64,000 nt of DNA, taken from NCBI RefSeq assembly GCF_026151205.1, contig NC_087074.1, positions 620,001 to 684,000 on the forward strand, written 5' to 3'. Made by a program: the position numbers and the translations under genes. Positions 10,761 to 23,978 of this stretch are shown here, piece after piece; position 1 is the first letter of the stretch; each line of letters opens with the position of its first letter. The notes under the pieces were generated by a model. That model saw only the letters and a list, made by a program, of their open reading frames with translations. It ran no database searches and had not been told where the DNA came from. Source of the stretch: Bolinopsis microptera. Taxonomy: Eukaryota; Ctenophora; Tentaculata; Lobata; Bolinopsidae.

Positions 10761-13025
10761 TTTCAATACTGATAGTTGATGATGACAGGGGTGATGATGA
10801 AGATGAGGAAGTTGATGATGAGGTTGATAATGTAGAGGAAGAGGTTGCAGAAGAGTGAGCTGAAAAGAAGACTAGATTCTATTCTAATTTATTGATTATC
10901 ATATTTATTGAAATAAACATATAATATCCATTACTCCAGGAGTGATGACAGGATATAAGAAAAAATCAGTATTTCAATCATGAGACTAATAAACAGCTAA
11001 GCGTACTACTTCATCATTTGACAGTCCATTACCCTTTGTACATTAAAATTTAAGATTTTTCATTCTGAACTATAAATTTTTGGCTTCTTAACTGTTTCAG
11101 ACCCGAATTGCCGGAATTATATCGATGCCACTAAAACATCCTGCTGTTGATATTTATCTGGGTCTCTCTTTGTTCCAAAAAAAAGGAAAATGCTTTTCCA
11201 AAAAAGTTGGATATTTGAAGCAATATCTTATTACCTCTCTCTCTCTCTTGGTAAACTGTACAACTTGGTAAACTGTACAACTTTAATAGTAGATTGTTCT
11301 AACCAGAGCACTCTCACTTGCACTAGCGCGGCGCGCGATCACCACCGAAGGCATCACGCAGTACGGTCCTGTCGACGAGGATATCCTAGTTTGGAGCAAA
11401 TATTTTACGAGTATCACCCCGTCACCCGTTAAGTTAATTGTTTGAAACAGATATTTTACGAGTATTACCCGTTAAATAATTTATTGTTCAATGCAATTGT
11501 ATAGTTCTTTGGAGGGCTTCTTATTTAATGATGCGCGGCTTTTTGAGCAAAAAAGCAGCTTATTTGAGCATTGATTCACGATGTCAATCGGCCTTCCCAG
11601 CTCGGCGAGGCCCAGTGGTGCATCTCGCCAATCTACGGAAGGTTGCGCGGCGCGGCCCAGTAGTGCATTGCGCTATAAATTTGAGCAATAACATAATGTC
11701 TGACAATTGGATATGCTCCAACCCTTTCGGAAAGTTTCCTTTTAAATATATTTAAAGGTTTCCGAAAATGTTTGTTAGGATTATATATTACTTGTCATAC
11801 GTTGTACATTGTATGACCCGCCGCGCACGAGTGCGCGGCTCCCCCTGTATCGTAGAAAATCTACAGGGGTCACCATAGTGGGGGTCACGACATGATACAA
11901 AGGATTACTAGACTGATGGAAGTTTATTAAATATTTACTTTTTGCTTGCCGAAATTAGCGCTAAACAACCATCCTACACTTACAGACACAGTCAGTTTGC
12001 GCGGCTCATTGTCGATGACATACACTTGGTCCGGCTGCAAATATAATAGCCACACGACTCCTGGAGCTGGACATATACAAGAGAGAAGCGAGTAATATAG
12101 GCTAACAAGCTAGGTAAATTGCTCTAACCTGAACCAGAGCCCTCGCGCTTGCAGTAGCCCGCGAAGACCCACGGTTAGTTGAACTAGGTAAAGCAGACCC
12201 ACAACTGTCTACCGTAATTTTTGTGTTTAGTAATTAAACAGATCAATTTTCGGAAGAAAATGGAAAATTACCACTGCTTTATTGGTTCAGGAAAGATACA
12301 AACCAAAAACACGCGACCGCAACCAGCTAAGTTAACTAATAGTAATATTATGGTGCAAGGAAAAAGTCATACGATAGGTTAAATATTAAATATTAAAAAT
12401 CAAACCGAATTTTAAGCACTCTCACTTTCAATACTCAATACTTGATACCATGTATTATATAGTTGACACATAATTCTGACGCTTTACAACTTCTAGTTCT
12501 AGTTCACAGCCAATCTGCAAAAGTATGTTTTCTAATTGCTTAAATGTGTCAAGACGTATGAATTAATAATATCAATAAATAATTCAAATATCACTTCTCG
12601 CAGAGACTTCTCACTTCTGGCTATGCCTGATATAACATTAGTATAACAAACCTGATACCATTAGTATTACAAACTATAGAGGACGATTACCATGGAGAGT
12701 TGACTGAAACTTCCTATCAAAATTGCAATCTGGGATCCCGCATAGGGAAGCCCACAATGTGGTGCCACATTTTCGCAATTGCCACATTAGTTTAAGTTTT
12801 TGAGTTATTTCAGTTTTATGGCGCATCTCCTCATGATGACCGTCATCTTATAATTTAACCAAAAGACCAAATGTTAAATACTGAATACTGATTAACATAT
12901 TGCTAATCTTAATCTCTGTAATTCAGAATCGTCAATCCTAAAAATGTCAAACATTTAATATCATTGAATTGCCAAATTAATTAAAATGCGTATTAGCACA
13001 TAAAAAACAAATGATCAACATCAAA
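10761..13025. other. intergenic region with GC-rich dispersed repeats, no gene called
   Basis: At 10776-10858 the plus strand reads a short acidic tail (DDDRGDDEDEEVDDEVDN and onward to a TGA), followed by AATAAA near 10911; this could be the end of a gene, but no upstream exon is visible. 11270-12200 contains GC-rich blocks (GCGCGGC, CCGCGCACGAGTGCGCGG) unlike the AT-rich background and two related segments starting AACCAGAGC (11299 and 12132). The 11791-11890 block recurs inverted at 63611-63713. 12200-13025 is AT-rich, with nothing recognised. Confidence 0.5.
11791..11890 (+). repeat. dispersed GC-rich repeat, copy 1
   Basis: Contains CTTGTCATACGTTGTA, then TATGACCCGCCGCGCACGAG with an 18-bp palindrome (CCGCGCACGAGTGCGCGG is near-symmetric), then CTCCCCCTGTATCGTAGAAA and GTGGGGGTCAC. 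The same order occurs in reverse orientation at 63611-63713. Probably the end or core of an unclassified mobile element. Confidence 0.8.
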
Positions 13026-13031
13026 TTTATT
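13026..13031 (-). terminator. poly(A) signal for LIG1
   Basis: AATAAA on the minus strand, about 150 bases beyond the LIG1 stop codon. This is a normal distance for an animal 3' UTR. Assignment to LIG1 rests on position only. Confidence 0.5.
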
Positions 13032-13179
13032 CCCTAACAACAGATGCTATTAAAGATTAATTGTCTTGATTTCTTATCAACACATATTGTGTCCGAACAG
13101 CCTGGCAACACGGGGTTCACACGTGCAGCACCAGACACTCGCCCACGTGCTGCAACACGGGGTCCACAACATTTCCAGC

Positions 13180-16100
13180 TCAATAATCATCCTCCTCATC
13201 AACTTGCTTCTTGTGCTCTTGCTTGTTGTCTTGTTTGTTGTACAACTCAGCCACCTGCTCCGCTGAGGTGGCCTCCTCTGCTGTTTTGTCATCTCTGATC
13301 CTTATAAAACGGGGGAACCTGAGAGAAATACCCTTATCCGGATCAACCTGCCCGACAGCAGCAGTATAAATAGGAGATATGGTCATGTCAGCACACTTCA
13401 CCTCCCACACCAGAGCCGGCTCAAACCACACATCAGGAGCACTAGACTCCGGGAAGGAGTAGTAAGGTTTAGCTTGAGTAACTATGTGTTGAGCGAGGGC
13501 TGCGTGGTGTCCTGCCAGGTCCTCGTCAGTAAAACCCGTCCCTATCTTACAGATAGCTTGATACTGCTCACTGTCCGGGTCGTAGCAAGCTAACAAGTAT
13601 CCACCATACGAACCTGATCTCTTACCCTTGCCGTTAAACGCTCCGATAACAACCAAATCTAGAGAATCACCACAGCCCTCCAGGTAGTCCTTCTTCACTT
13701 TCAGCCAGTTGTGTGATCGTTTAGCTATCTCATATGTCGCGTCCACGTCCAGTGTCTTGACCATGAGGCCCTCACACTGTCCTTTGATGGATTCTTCCAA
13801 AAAAATTTGGATCTCCTCCGTATCATTACAATCTTTGGCTGTAGCGAATATAAATTGTCCGGGTACTTCTTTAAAAGCGGAGTGGAGGAGTTCCCGTCTC
13901 TTCCTGAAGGGTTCTCTGATGAGACTTTCTCCGTTCAGATAGAGTAGATCAAACGCAAACAAACATACTATTACTTTGATCTCGTTGACGTCCGCATCTT
14001 TTCGTTTCCTTGTGGTCAGAATCTGAAGAAGATGATATAACATATCGTTTTCATTAGTGATATGATCACTTGATATAGCTAAATGGGCTGTTCTAAATAG
14101 AAACATAGGCTTAATTGTCGACTGCAAGAAAGCTTAAGTGTTAAATTAAAAGTACAAAACATAATTGAATTAATACGAATATAAACAAGTTGTTTAAAGG
14201 TTACCTGAAAAGGCAAGATTTGTTCCCTCTCCACATCCCACGCTACCACCTCACAGTCCAGCATGAAACTGTTGGTTCCCTCTGTCAAACAGCTTCCTAT
14301 CCTACTGATAATATCCGGATATTTAGATGTGTTGTTCTCCTGGTTCCTGGAGAAGATACTGATCTCTCCGGTCTCACTGCACTGGATCTGGGCTCGCTCC
14401 CCGTCGTATTTATACTCGCACGTAAATTTAGATCCTTCAAATCTGGTTAGAACCTGAAATCAGATAGATAATAAAGTAAAGAAATGTCAGCAAGCTCACC
14501 GCCCAGAAGCAACATATGAGTGCAGCAAAATTTTGCAATCCTGCACTTGCATAAAATTGCTTTATGTATGGCAAATTTAAAAAATTGAGCGGGCGATTAT
14601 TTGCAAAATGTGTGGCATGCGTGCGGATTCTACTGCAGTGAGTTTCCACAACCTCTGTAACCGCCTATATTGAGCTGCACTAACTGACGTAATTTATCAC
14701 TGCATAAAAAACTACAAACATGATTTAACGAAACTACAAACGCCAAAAAAGGATCCTGACCTCTGAAATACCCTTAGTGGGATGGGCTAACATGGGCTTG
14801 ACGGGAACTCCTGGTGTTAGTTTACAGTACGCAGCACTCTCCAGCACACCGTGTTCCCTGATCATCTCAATAATGTGCTCGAAGTTGGGGAACTCGCAGA
14901 ACGACGTCTTTACCACCTCAGCAGCGTCCTCCTTGGCTGACACCATGTTTTTGGAGGACACGGCACAGTCCTCACTACCCCCAGGAGGGGTGAGGACAGT
15001 GGCGTGGCCTAGAGACACAAGGACCGTCTGGTCTGCTAGACCACACCGCAACTTGCCGAGAAGGGAGCGGGTTATGTAGCGAGCTTCGCTCCCTTGTGCA
15101 GACACCAGCATCTTCTTTATCAGTGCTATCTTCTGGGCTGAGGGGAGAAGTCATTTAAACACGTGTTATAAAAACAAGGCAATAAGTTTACTTGCATTGC
15201 GATGTTCCGCTTTAATATATAACTTTGAAAAGTTAGCTCATAATTAGCACACATCAAGTTTGTTCACAACTTACATTGTCCTTGATTACCGCTTATGGCA
15301 GTTATTTTGAGAAAAGTCTCGAACACCAGCTTTACGGTAAGAGGCTTCGGTTTAAACATCATCTTTTGGTTGGACCGGGAGGATTCTGCTACCAAGCCCA
15401 GGTCTCCTGTAAATAATGCTTACAACTATTGGAGTTCATAGTTTCAGCTCTTAAAAAGAAAATCCTACAATCAGGTGATAATGGACTGACTTCAGTTTGA
15501 ATAGAACTACTACAAACTTACCGAGTTCACTCATTTTAGATTTCTGAGTCTTGATGTTTACCCCACATGCCTCAGCGACTGCCCTCATGACCACCGTCTC
15601 CCCCACACCTAGCTCCACTCCTTTATACGCTGGTGCTACCTGGTATGTTAATTAATTACCTGGTATGTTAATTAATTACCTGGTATGTTAATTAATTACC
15701 TGGTATGTTAACTAATTACCTGGTATGTACAAATATCCTTTGTAATATAATCCTGTGTATCTGAAGATTCAAGATATTTTGTGCAGTGTTCCACCTTATC
15801 TAACCCTTAAGGGATTGGTAGAATTAGCGAGGCTCGACCCTACAACCTATCCATTTTAAATTATCAAAGCTACCACTATACCACCAGCTCTTTAAAAAAT
15901 TATTTCTGACAGAAGTGGGATTCGAACCCACGCTCTTTCGAACTGGTGCCTAAAACCAGCGCCTTAGACCGCTCGGCCATCCTGCCATGAAACAAATTTC
16001 CAAGATGTAGAAGATAACATGTCCACTGCACTGGACATTGTCCAGTAACGTGTTTAATTATGCACACTACAATTATCGTTAAAATAAGTCTTTTATTAAG

Positions 16101-17561
16101 TAAGAAGCAGACCTGGTTAGTACACAGATAGACACAGAGATGTAGATCATCAGGTGTCAAAATACACACGGACCGTAAGAAGTTACTCAGCAACATTGTC
16201 TTTTCTAGTCGCTTTGTCGTTCCTTCTATAACCTGTAATTTGAAAATTACGTGTTTTAATTTAACGTTTTCTTAATAATGGCAGCAATTTAAAAAATAAA
16301 GCGGGCTGGTTTATGAACCATTGTTCGATGTAAAAAATGGCGAATTTTCTTACGAAATACCAGTTTGGTTTGTGTTTTAAGTCAATCGAAATAGAGGATC
16401 AGATTTATCATATAATTTATCAATTTGCTGGCAGTATCGCACGATATAAAATGATTATAAAATGTTCTACAAAAGAATATAGATTAACAAACCTTAAGGT
16501 ATCAGAAAGAGCTTTGTACGGTACATCCTGACCAGATTTCCAGATAGCATCCTTACTTGGAACGTAGCCAGATTTACCCGGATTATAACCACCTGTAGAG
16601 TTAGCTGACACAAGGGATACTCCTTTCGAACCCACACCAGGAGTTTCTATCTCTTTTTTCACAGGTTTAGATTCCGGAGTTTTTGTTTTGGACAATCGAG
16701 GCTTAGACTCCGGGGTTTTCGTTTTTGAGGCTGTGGGAGATTTTGTTTCTTTTTTTAGGACAGGAGACTTGCCTTTGCTTTTCGTGACAGAGGCCTCCTC
16801 GGAAGATTCGGGACATAAAGTTTCTTTAAGATTAACCTTCAGACTATTATCCTTAGTACTGTTGTCTGATTTATCAGCACAATTTTCAGAGCTCACTGCT
16901 CGTTTCTTGTAAGAGAAACTAGAGAGTTTAGAGGATACAGGAGATGGTCGGATGGCGGAGGATGGTGGAGGTGATGTTTCCATCTCCTCTGGAGATGAGA
17001 TATCCTCAGGTATCTGCACTTTTAGTTTGTTAACATGGGGGGTCTGGACCCTGTTCTTAAGTTTAGATCTGAATTCTTTAGACAGTTTGGCAGTTTTACG
17101 TTTAGGTATAGAGGAAGGGGCGGCAGGGCTCGGTGTGCAAGGAGATGCTGGTTTAGTGGTTATTAAGGTGTTTTCAGTATCTGACCCACTTTCGTCGGAC
17201 TCTAGTATTTGAACCCTTCTTCGTTTTCCTGATTTTATGGGAGAAGAGGTGGGTGAAGATTGCGGGTCCTCCCTCGGTTCCTCATCTGCTATTCTTACTT
17301 TTTTAACTTCCGTCACAGCTGCTTCAACCTCATCCCTTTTAACTCCTTTTGGCGAATTCTTTGATTTCCCGTTGTTTTTGCTTTTGAATTTTTAGTCTGG
17401 GGCTTTTCTTTCAAAACATTTGGAGATTTTGAAGATTTTGAAGAGGCGGAATTTGAAGAAGTGGTGGAATTTGACGGTGGAGATTTTAGTTGACTGAAAG
17501 GGCTTGAGGAAGAGGCCTTATTGGAGAAGAAGGAAGTGATGGACTTTTGATTCTCCGACAT
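13180..17561 (-). CDS. LIG1: DNA ligase I (ATP-dependent), complete seven-exon gene
   Basis: Seals nicks in duplex DNA, joining Okazaki fragments and finishing excision repair, in the nucleus. Exons: 17561-16489, 16232-16113, 15639-15522, 15406-15275, 15137-14761, 14453-14205 and 14022-13180; junctions 2 to 7 agree in phase. The start is ATG 17561 because the PCNA-binding PIP box QKSITSFF follows directly, as in other DNA ligase I proteins. A Ser/Pro/Lys-rich disordered region fills exon 1. Exons 2-5 form the DNA-binding domain. Exon 6 holds the catalytic lysine motif [11 protein letters not shown]. Exon 7 holds [28 protein letters not shown], the OB fold and an acidic end. Oddities: exon 1 needs one extra base between 17316 and 17394 to stay in frame, near T-runs, so a sequencing error or lesion; the exon 1 donor is ambiguous (AAG|GTTTGT leads to a stop, TTT|GTTAAT keeps frame). 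Intron 2 holds a tRNA gene. Confidence 0.96.
15640..15728. repeat. 20-bp tandem repeat at a LIG1 splice acceptor
   Basis: Four to five copies of TGGTATGTTAATTAATTACC abut the start of LIG1 exon 3. On the gene strand each unit ends in ACATACCAG|GTA, the same bases as the real acceptor ACCAG|GTAGCA, so every copy repeats the 3' splice site. Confidence 0.93.
15907..15986 (-). tRNA. tRNA-Leu, anticodon UAG
   Basis: An 80-nt cloverleaf: acceptor stem GGCAGGA pairing with TTCTGTC plus discriminator A, D arm TGGCCGAGCGGTC (box A), anticodon stem CTGGT/ACCAG around loop TTTAGGC giving anticodon TAG, a long variable arm typical of class II leucine tRNAs, and a T arm with GGTTCGAATCC (box B). No intron and no encoded CCA. 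It lies in LIG1 intron 2 in the same orientation; RNA polymerase III would transcribe it from its internal promoter. Sequence and fold look intact. Confidence 0.97.
16489..17561 (-). CDS. LIG1: LIG1 exon 1: PIP box and disordered N-terminus, with frameshift
   Basis: From ATG 17561 the frame gives [12 protein letters not shown] and a serine-rich tract, then runs into a stop at 17313. From 17394 downwards the next frame continues as a Lys/Ser/Pro/Glu-rich stretch (PEESSEEAS-type composition; repeated KTKTPESKP) and ends in [10 protein letters not shown], the conserved entry to the ligase DNA-binding domain. One missing base between 17316 and 17394, where T-runs are dense, reconciles the two frames. 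Upstream of the ATG, TATTTTAG|GAAAGG resembles an acceptor 30 bases before the start, so a 5' UTR intron or trans-splicing is possible. Confidence 0.9.
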
Positions 17562-19132
<1,571 letters not shown>

Positions 19133-20371
19133 TTATTTCGTCCTGCAAAGTCTCTCGGGCGTTCCGATGATATTGAGCGCTTTTACAGCAGCAGAGCGAA
19201 CATCGCTGATCATGTCATTCCTCCAGGTGTCCAGCAACGCGGTCACAGAACCAGGACTCTGAAACTTACCTAGAGCCACACACGCGCTCTCACGCACCAA
19301 CCTGTCTACATCTTTCAGCAGCTTGCTAACTTTATCAATAGTAGCAGGGCTGGAGTTACCGGTGTACGAGAGGGAAATACAGGCTACCGCACGTATGTTA
19401 GGGTCGTGGTCTCTCAGCAACTTACACAAGGCAGTCACAACCCGCTTGTTTTTAATTTGCCTTAAATTCTGAATACTATCATATCTCACTGAACTCTGAG
19501 CATTGAACACCTCCTGCATGCTCAGTCGGACACTGAACCCGTCCTTACAGCGAACCCAAAAGCTATCTGGCATCTCCCTCTGTTCCTCAGATTTCCCATT
19601 AGGGAAGACAAACTGGTCATACTGTTCACGGGTTATTGAAGTGGCACTGCGCTCCAAATCAAAACACCAGAATGTCAGAGCTTTTAGAGCCCATGCCTCT
19701 TCAAATTGCAACCGACTGTAGTCGTAAGTGTAGTCAGCTTCGATACGTGCTAACACTTTCTTTAATTCAACTCTCTTTTCACTGTCGCCGAAGTTACGGG
19801 TCCAAAATCCAACTAGGTGTAGGGAATTGGTTCGACGCAGAAACTTAGATTTAGACCTGGGAAAGGAAACAGATTCCTCCTCCGAGAAGAAAATGTCGTA
19901 GTTGGCTAATCTGGAGTCGTCAGATAGGTCCGATTGTAGGGTTTCATTCAAACTCTGGACTATTTGTCGATCATTTTCTTCATCGTCTAGTTTAGGATCA
20001 AGGCATATCCATTGCACACAACTCAAAATCAAGCGGAGACCCGCATCCATTTCAGGAGCAACGTCCTTGGGATCACAATAGGTGACAGGAAGTATTTTCT
20101 TGTTAGAAATCCGAGCTAACGACACCTCATCTTGGCAAAACTTGGAGGCTACAGAGTGCTCAGTCAAAATGTAAAAGAAAATGTCACATCCAATAACAGC
20201 ACTACCAATATTCTTGAAGAAGTTACTGCCACCCTTTAATTTCGTGTCCACCCAGACGTCAAAACCGTTAGCTGTTAGAAGATCTCTGATTCTCAACATT
20301 AGTTCGGAATCTTGGTGGGAGTAGCTGATCATGACATTGAACTTTGTTGAGTCTGTGAACGGAACAGTCAT
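19133..20371 (-). CDS. TIR domain-HEAT repeat protein 1, intronless
   Basis: A 412-residue open frame with no introns. Residues about 10-140 form a TIR domain: FNVMISYSHQD (strand A), GFDVWVDTKLKGGSNFF (BB loop), then EHSVASKFCQDEVSLA, where E82 aligns with the catalytic glutamate of NAD-cleaving TIR proteins such as SARM1. The middle (about 200-300) is a linker with conserved FWCFDL and DSFWVRCKDGFS motifs. The C-terminus (about 305-405) has HEAT-type helices (DPNIRAVACISL, DRLVRESACVAL, SDVRSAAVKAL). Its paralogue at 32670-33959 is about 70-75% identical over the TIR. An immune or cell-death NADase with a HEAT sensor is inferred, not shown. The C-terminus looks frameshifted: a second frame to 19098 encodes TLQDEINKLG, matching the paralogue's end. 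Confidence 0.88.
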   Translation of the reverse strand: MTVPFTDSTKFNVMISYSHQDSELMLRIRDLLTANGFDVWVDTKLKGGSNFFKNIGSAVIGCDIFFYILTEHSVASKFCQDEVSLARISNKKILPVTYCDPKDVAPEMDAGLRLILSCVQWICLDPKLDDEENDRQIVQSLNETLQSDLSDDSRLANYDIFFSEEESVSFPRSKSKFLRRTNSLHLVGFWTRNFGDSEKRVELKKVLARIEADYTYDYSRLQFEEAWALKALTFWCFDLERSATSITREQYDQFVFPNGKSEEQREMPDSFWVRCKDGFSVRLSMQEVFNAQSSVRYDSIQNLRQIKNKRVVTALCKLLRDHDPNIRAVACISLSYTGNSSPATIDKVSKLLKDVDRLVRESACVALGKFQSPGSVTALLDTWRNDMISDVRSAAVKALNIIGTPERLCRTK

Positions 20372-22607
20372 CTTGGAGCTATTGGAAAAATAATTGTTAT
20401 GTGGATTTTGAAGGCAATGTTCTCTATTACGTAATAATTGTTCTAAAGAAGATTCTAAACATTTTCACAACAGTCTGTATACTCTGTAAAGACCTATATT
20501 CAATTCAAATAAACGTTTGGTGAAGGAAATGACAACGTTAGCCACGAAAATAGGAACAACAGTCAACAGATGCGACGAGAACTCAAATAAAACATACCTA
20601 TAAATGTAAACAGTAGGATTTCAAATAACAATGAGTTTACGGTCACTTTTTGTTTTGATAGATCATAGAAGTTACATTAGCAGTAAGAGTTGAAATAATA
20701 TCCCGAGTACTTAAGTCTTAATTATGTTGAGCTGCACTTGTCCGCAATTGATGGACCATATTACGGTGGTCACGTGCTATTTTGGTCCGGTATTGGCTGA
20801 TCCAGAGTTTCATGTTTCGCTGTATCAATTATGAGAGTGAAAATTGGAAATGTGTACTCGGAAATTATCTCGTAAACCTGTCAAAATCAAATCAAATAAA
20901 ACTTGAATTGGCGCGATTTGAATAAATGCGCGCGAATTCGATAAATGAGCCAAAGCATATTGCTAGCAATAAGTAAAATGTAGACCCTCTCGATATTCTG
21001 GCCATACTCGGATCTGTGGTAGTGTGGCAGAAACTATAAATAGTGGCAAGAAGTTAAGTTGTTCAGTCACGTATCGTTGACAAACAACAGTTTAACATCA
21101 ACCACCGAGACCTAACAGTTAAAATATTCACAAAGACTCTCGTTAATCATTTTTTTCGTCCTAAGATCAGAGATGTATTACTGGTCATTGGATTGGCCAC
21201 GCTCAATTTAACATCTATATAAAAAGCCTTGCTGTTGATATGAGATAGTTTAAGCGGTTTCAACTTGTAAATTGTAAGTATTCCGATCCAGAAACCTGTG
21301 TGATTACTAGAGAGTAGGGGGGGATGGAACCATATTAAAGTACAGTAGACGACTAACAACTTTATTCGCAGTTGTTTTCCAAACTTAGCGAATACAAAGC
21401 AAAAAAACAATGGCATGTAAAGAAACACAAAGTTAGAGAACTAGCGAATAAAAAGTATGTAGTAGGTAATAACATATTGAATACCACTGCTAGGAAACAC
21501 AAATAAATTACATCAAACCTACAAACGATTAACCATGTAATATGTCATTACGAACCAACATTGGTTTCCAGAATAATCGAGCCAACATAATAGGAAGCAC
21601 AGTATATACATATAACATATATAGGATATCCAGGATATACTGTATATCCTGGATAGCAGATCATGCGACCACTTATCACGCTGAATGGCTGTTAAAATGA
21701 AACAATAATATTGGCTGAACAAAAACTAAAAACTGTGAGTGTTCGGTTTCAAATTCCATCAAAATTAGAGCAACCTCTAGACTGCAAACAGAGCAAACAG
21801 AGCAAACAGAGTGCCACAAACAAACCAACACACTGTGGTATGTGTCGAATATTGTGATGATACAGCGATAACACGATCTCAAATTAATTTGACTGTCATT
21901 CAAACGAGACCGTAATCAATGTCTAGCAGTAGTACAGCACATGCCGGATACTTGGAATATTTGCTGTCAGACGTACGGGAACATGGCCGAACTTGTTAAG
22001 CAGTATACTTATAACTTAATCACGTGAAATAGCAATCATATTGTATGCTAATAAGCAGTGGAGAGCACAAAGTCTGGCCAAAACTGCTTAAATATTCTTC
22101 ACAAGTTAGTTCAGGACTAAGGTATTATAGTAGAAAACTGGACAGAAGCTAATTTACCAGTGTTCAAATCTGTCAGCAGAATGGCTGCGGTTCTCAGAGT
22201 CCCCCACAATTTCCATCCCCACAATATCATGATCCCTCAATCTCATTTGTAACTACCAAAAAGACTAAACAGGGACAACCTCGAACAATTCAATGTTGAC
22301 AGATTGGACACACCGCAATGCATAATGCACAGTGCACAGTTCATAGTGCACAGAGCACCCACACCTTCAACAAGAGATCTCCAGGCAACACCTGGCAACA
22401 GACCTGACACATGAGGCTGCAACATGAAGCTGCCCCCCCCCCACTCCACTCCACACAGCTTCAGAGTACTGTACCCGTGAATAGCTGCTTAACTTTCAAA
22501 CTTGTGCATTTATATACTATTTACGGTTATACTATTTTCTTTTAAAAAAAACCTTTTGCCGATTTGCGTTATTATGGATGTGAGCCTTTCGGCAGGTTCA
22601 ACACAAT

Positions 22608-22638
<31 letters not shown>

Positions 22639-23978
22639 GGGATCATGAGTATTTTTGATCTCAGAATTTGACCATTTTCGCCGGGAATACTTAAGAATGT
22701 CTCTAAAATTATTTTTGAATCTGAGAAATTTTCTCCCTCTCCTGAAAACGTTTCTCAAAAATACTCAAAAACAACTTTTGAGAATGAGAATTTGGCCATT
22801 TTAGTCGGGACTCTCAAAAAAACTCATGATCCGCCTTCCCACAATAGCATCAAATCTGTGGCTTGCTACTAGCCTGCCCAGTCCTTATCTTAACCGAATG
22901 CAATACTGAGTCTGACTAATGGTATAGAAAACCACAGGCTATAAGTTAGATGTATAACTTATACTATAAGTTAACGCGTGGACTATTCTCAGATATTGAA
23001 CCCTCGATGCTCAGAGCATACACATCCTGAGGAGTGAGCTACCGTTGCCATGGTTATGGACCTATGGTTACACCGGTTTCTTGGTTATATCTTTAGTCTC
23101 CAAGCATGAGAGCAATAAAATTGTAACACCGGGGCAAAGCTTATCTGGTGCTCTTATTCTTCTTGTTTAAAGCTTCAATTCATTTTGCTCATTTTGCTAC
23201 AGCGGGCCCGCTAGTAAAAGGACTATTACAATGCATAACAGTTGGCACGTGTACCATATTTATTTATTCCCAGGCAATGAGGCAATAGTATTAGTAATAC
23301 AAATAATGTATCAGCTCACCTCCGGCTCTTAGCCCCTATATCACGCATGGCTGGCGCATGATTGGCTCATATTGAACACGTGACATATTTACAAAATTCG
23401 TGGCGACTTAAAGTCGGAGTCTCTAATCTCTATTAGTATTAATAACTGTTTACCATTTCTATAATTGCTCACTGTTTCAGTGATAAACCGTGAAATTTTA
23501 TGTCGTAGATGCTTACAGTTTACAAACTTGCCGAGTCATGCGGCAACTCGGCAAGTGGGGGGGGGGGGGGGGGGGGAAGTATTTTGATCGTTTACATGCA
23601 ACAATGAGCTGAATAGTTGTTTGATAGCGGCCGGTTTTTCGTGGGTTACTCTATCATATCTGTCTATTTGTGTTCTATAGTTTTGCCCTCTTCTTCATCT
23701 TAAACTATTTAAATAAGCAACATGATTTTCTCGCAAATTTGAAACTTTAGTCTGAAATCTTTTACTTTAATTAAAAGATAGCACTCGGGCCCTACTCCGG
23801 GCTATACGAAGATATGTCGTCCTTGGGCTAGTATAGCGCCCTCGAGGACATATATCTATATTATATGTCACACGCGCGGGCGCGTGCGATATATTGTTCC
23901 GCCTGCTGCGTTGATATATATTTATATAATAGTTATCATAGAACCGCTAAGTTTATATTTCACATTATTCATTCAGAT
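20372..23978. other. intergenic region without a recognised gene
   Basis: Contains the 5' flanks of TIR-HEAT gene 1 and of the secreted-protein gene at 23979. Notable items: a hairpin at about 21626-21655 (ATCCAGGATATA mirrored by TATATCCTGGAT), a poly-G run at 22609-22636, a hairpin at 23527-23555 (CTTGCCGAGT / ACTCGGCAAG) followed by another poly-G run, and an inverted segment near 23809-23855 (GATATGTCGTCC versus GGACATATATC). No exon could be supported. Confidence 0.5.

Noticed and set aside
10776-10858. Acidic Asp/Glu-rich peptide as a gene end
   Set aside because: Short, composed of GAT/GAG repeats, and no upstream exon found; mentioned only as a possibility in the regional entry.
13044-13298. 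84-codon plus-strand frame at the LIG1 3' end
   Set aside because: Antisense shadow of the LIG1 last exon and 3' UTR.
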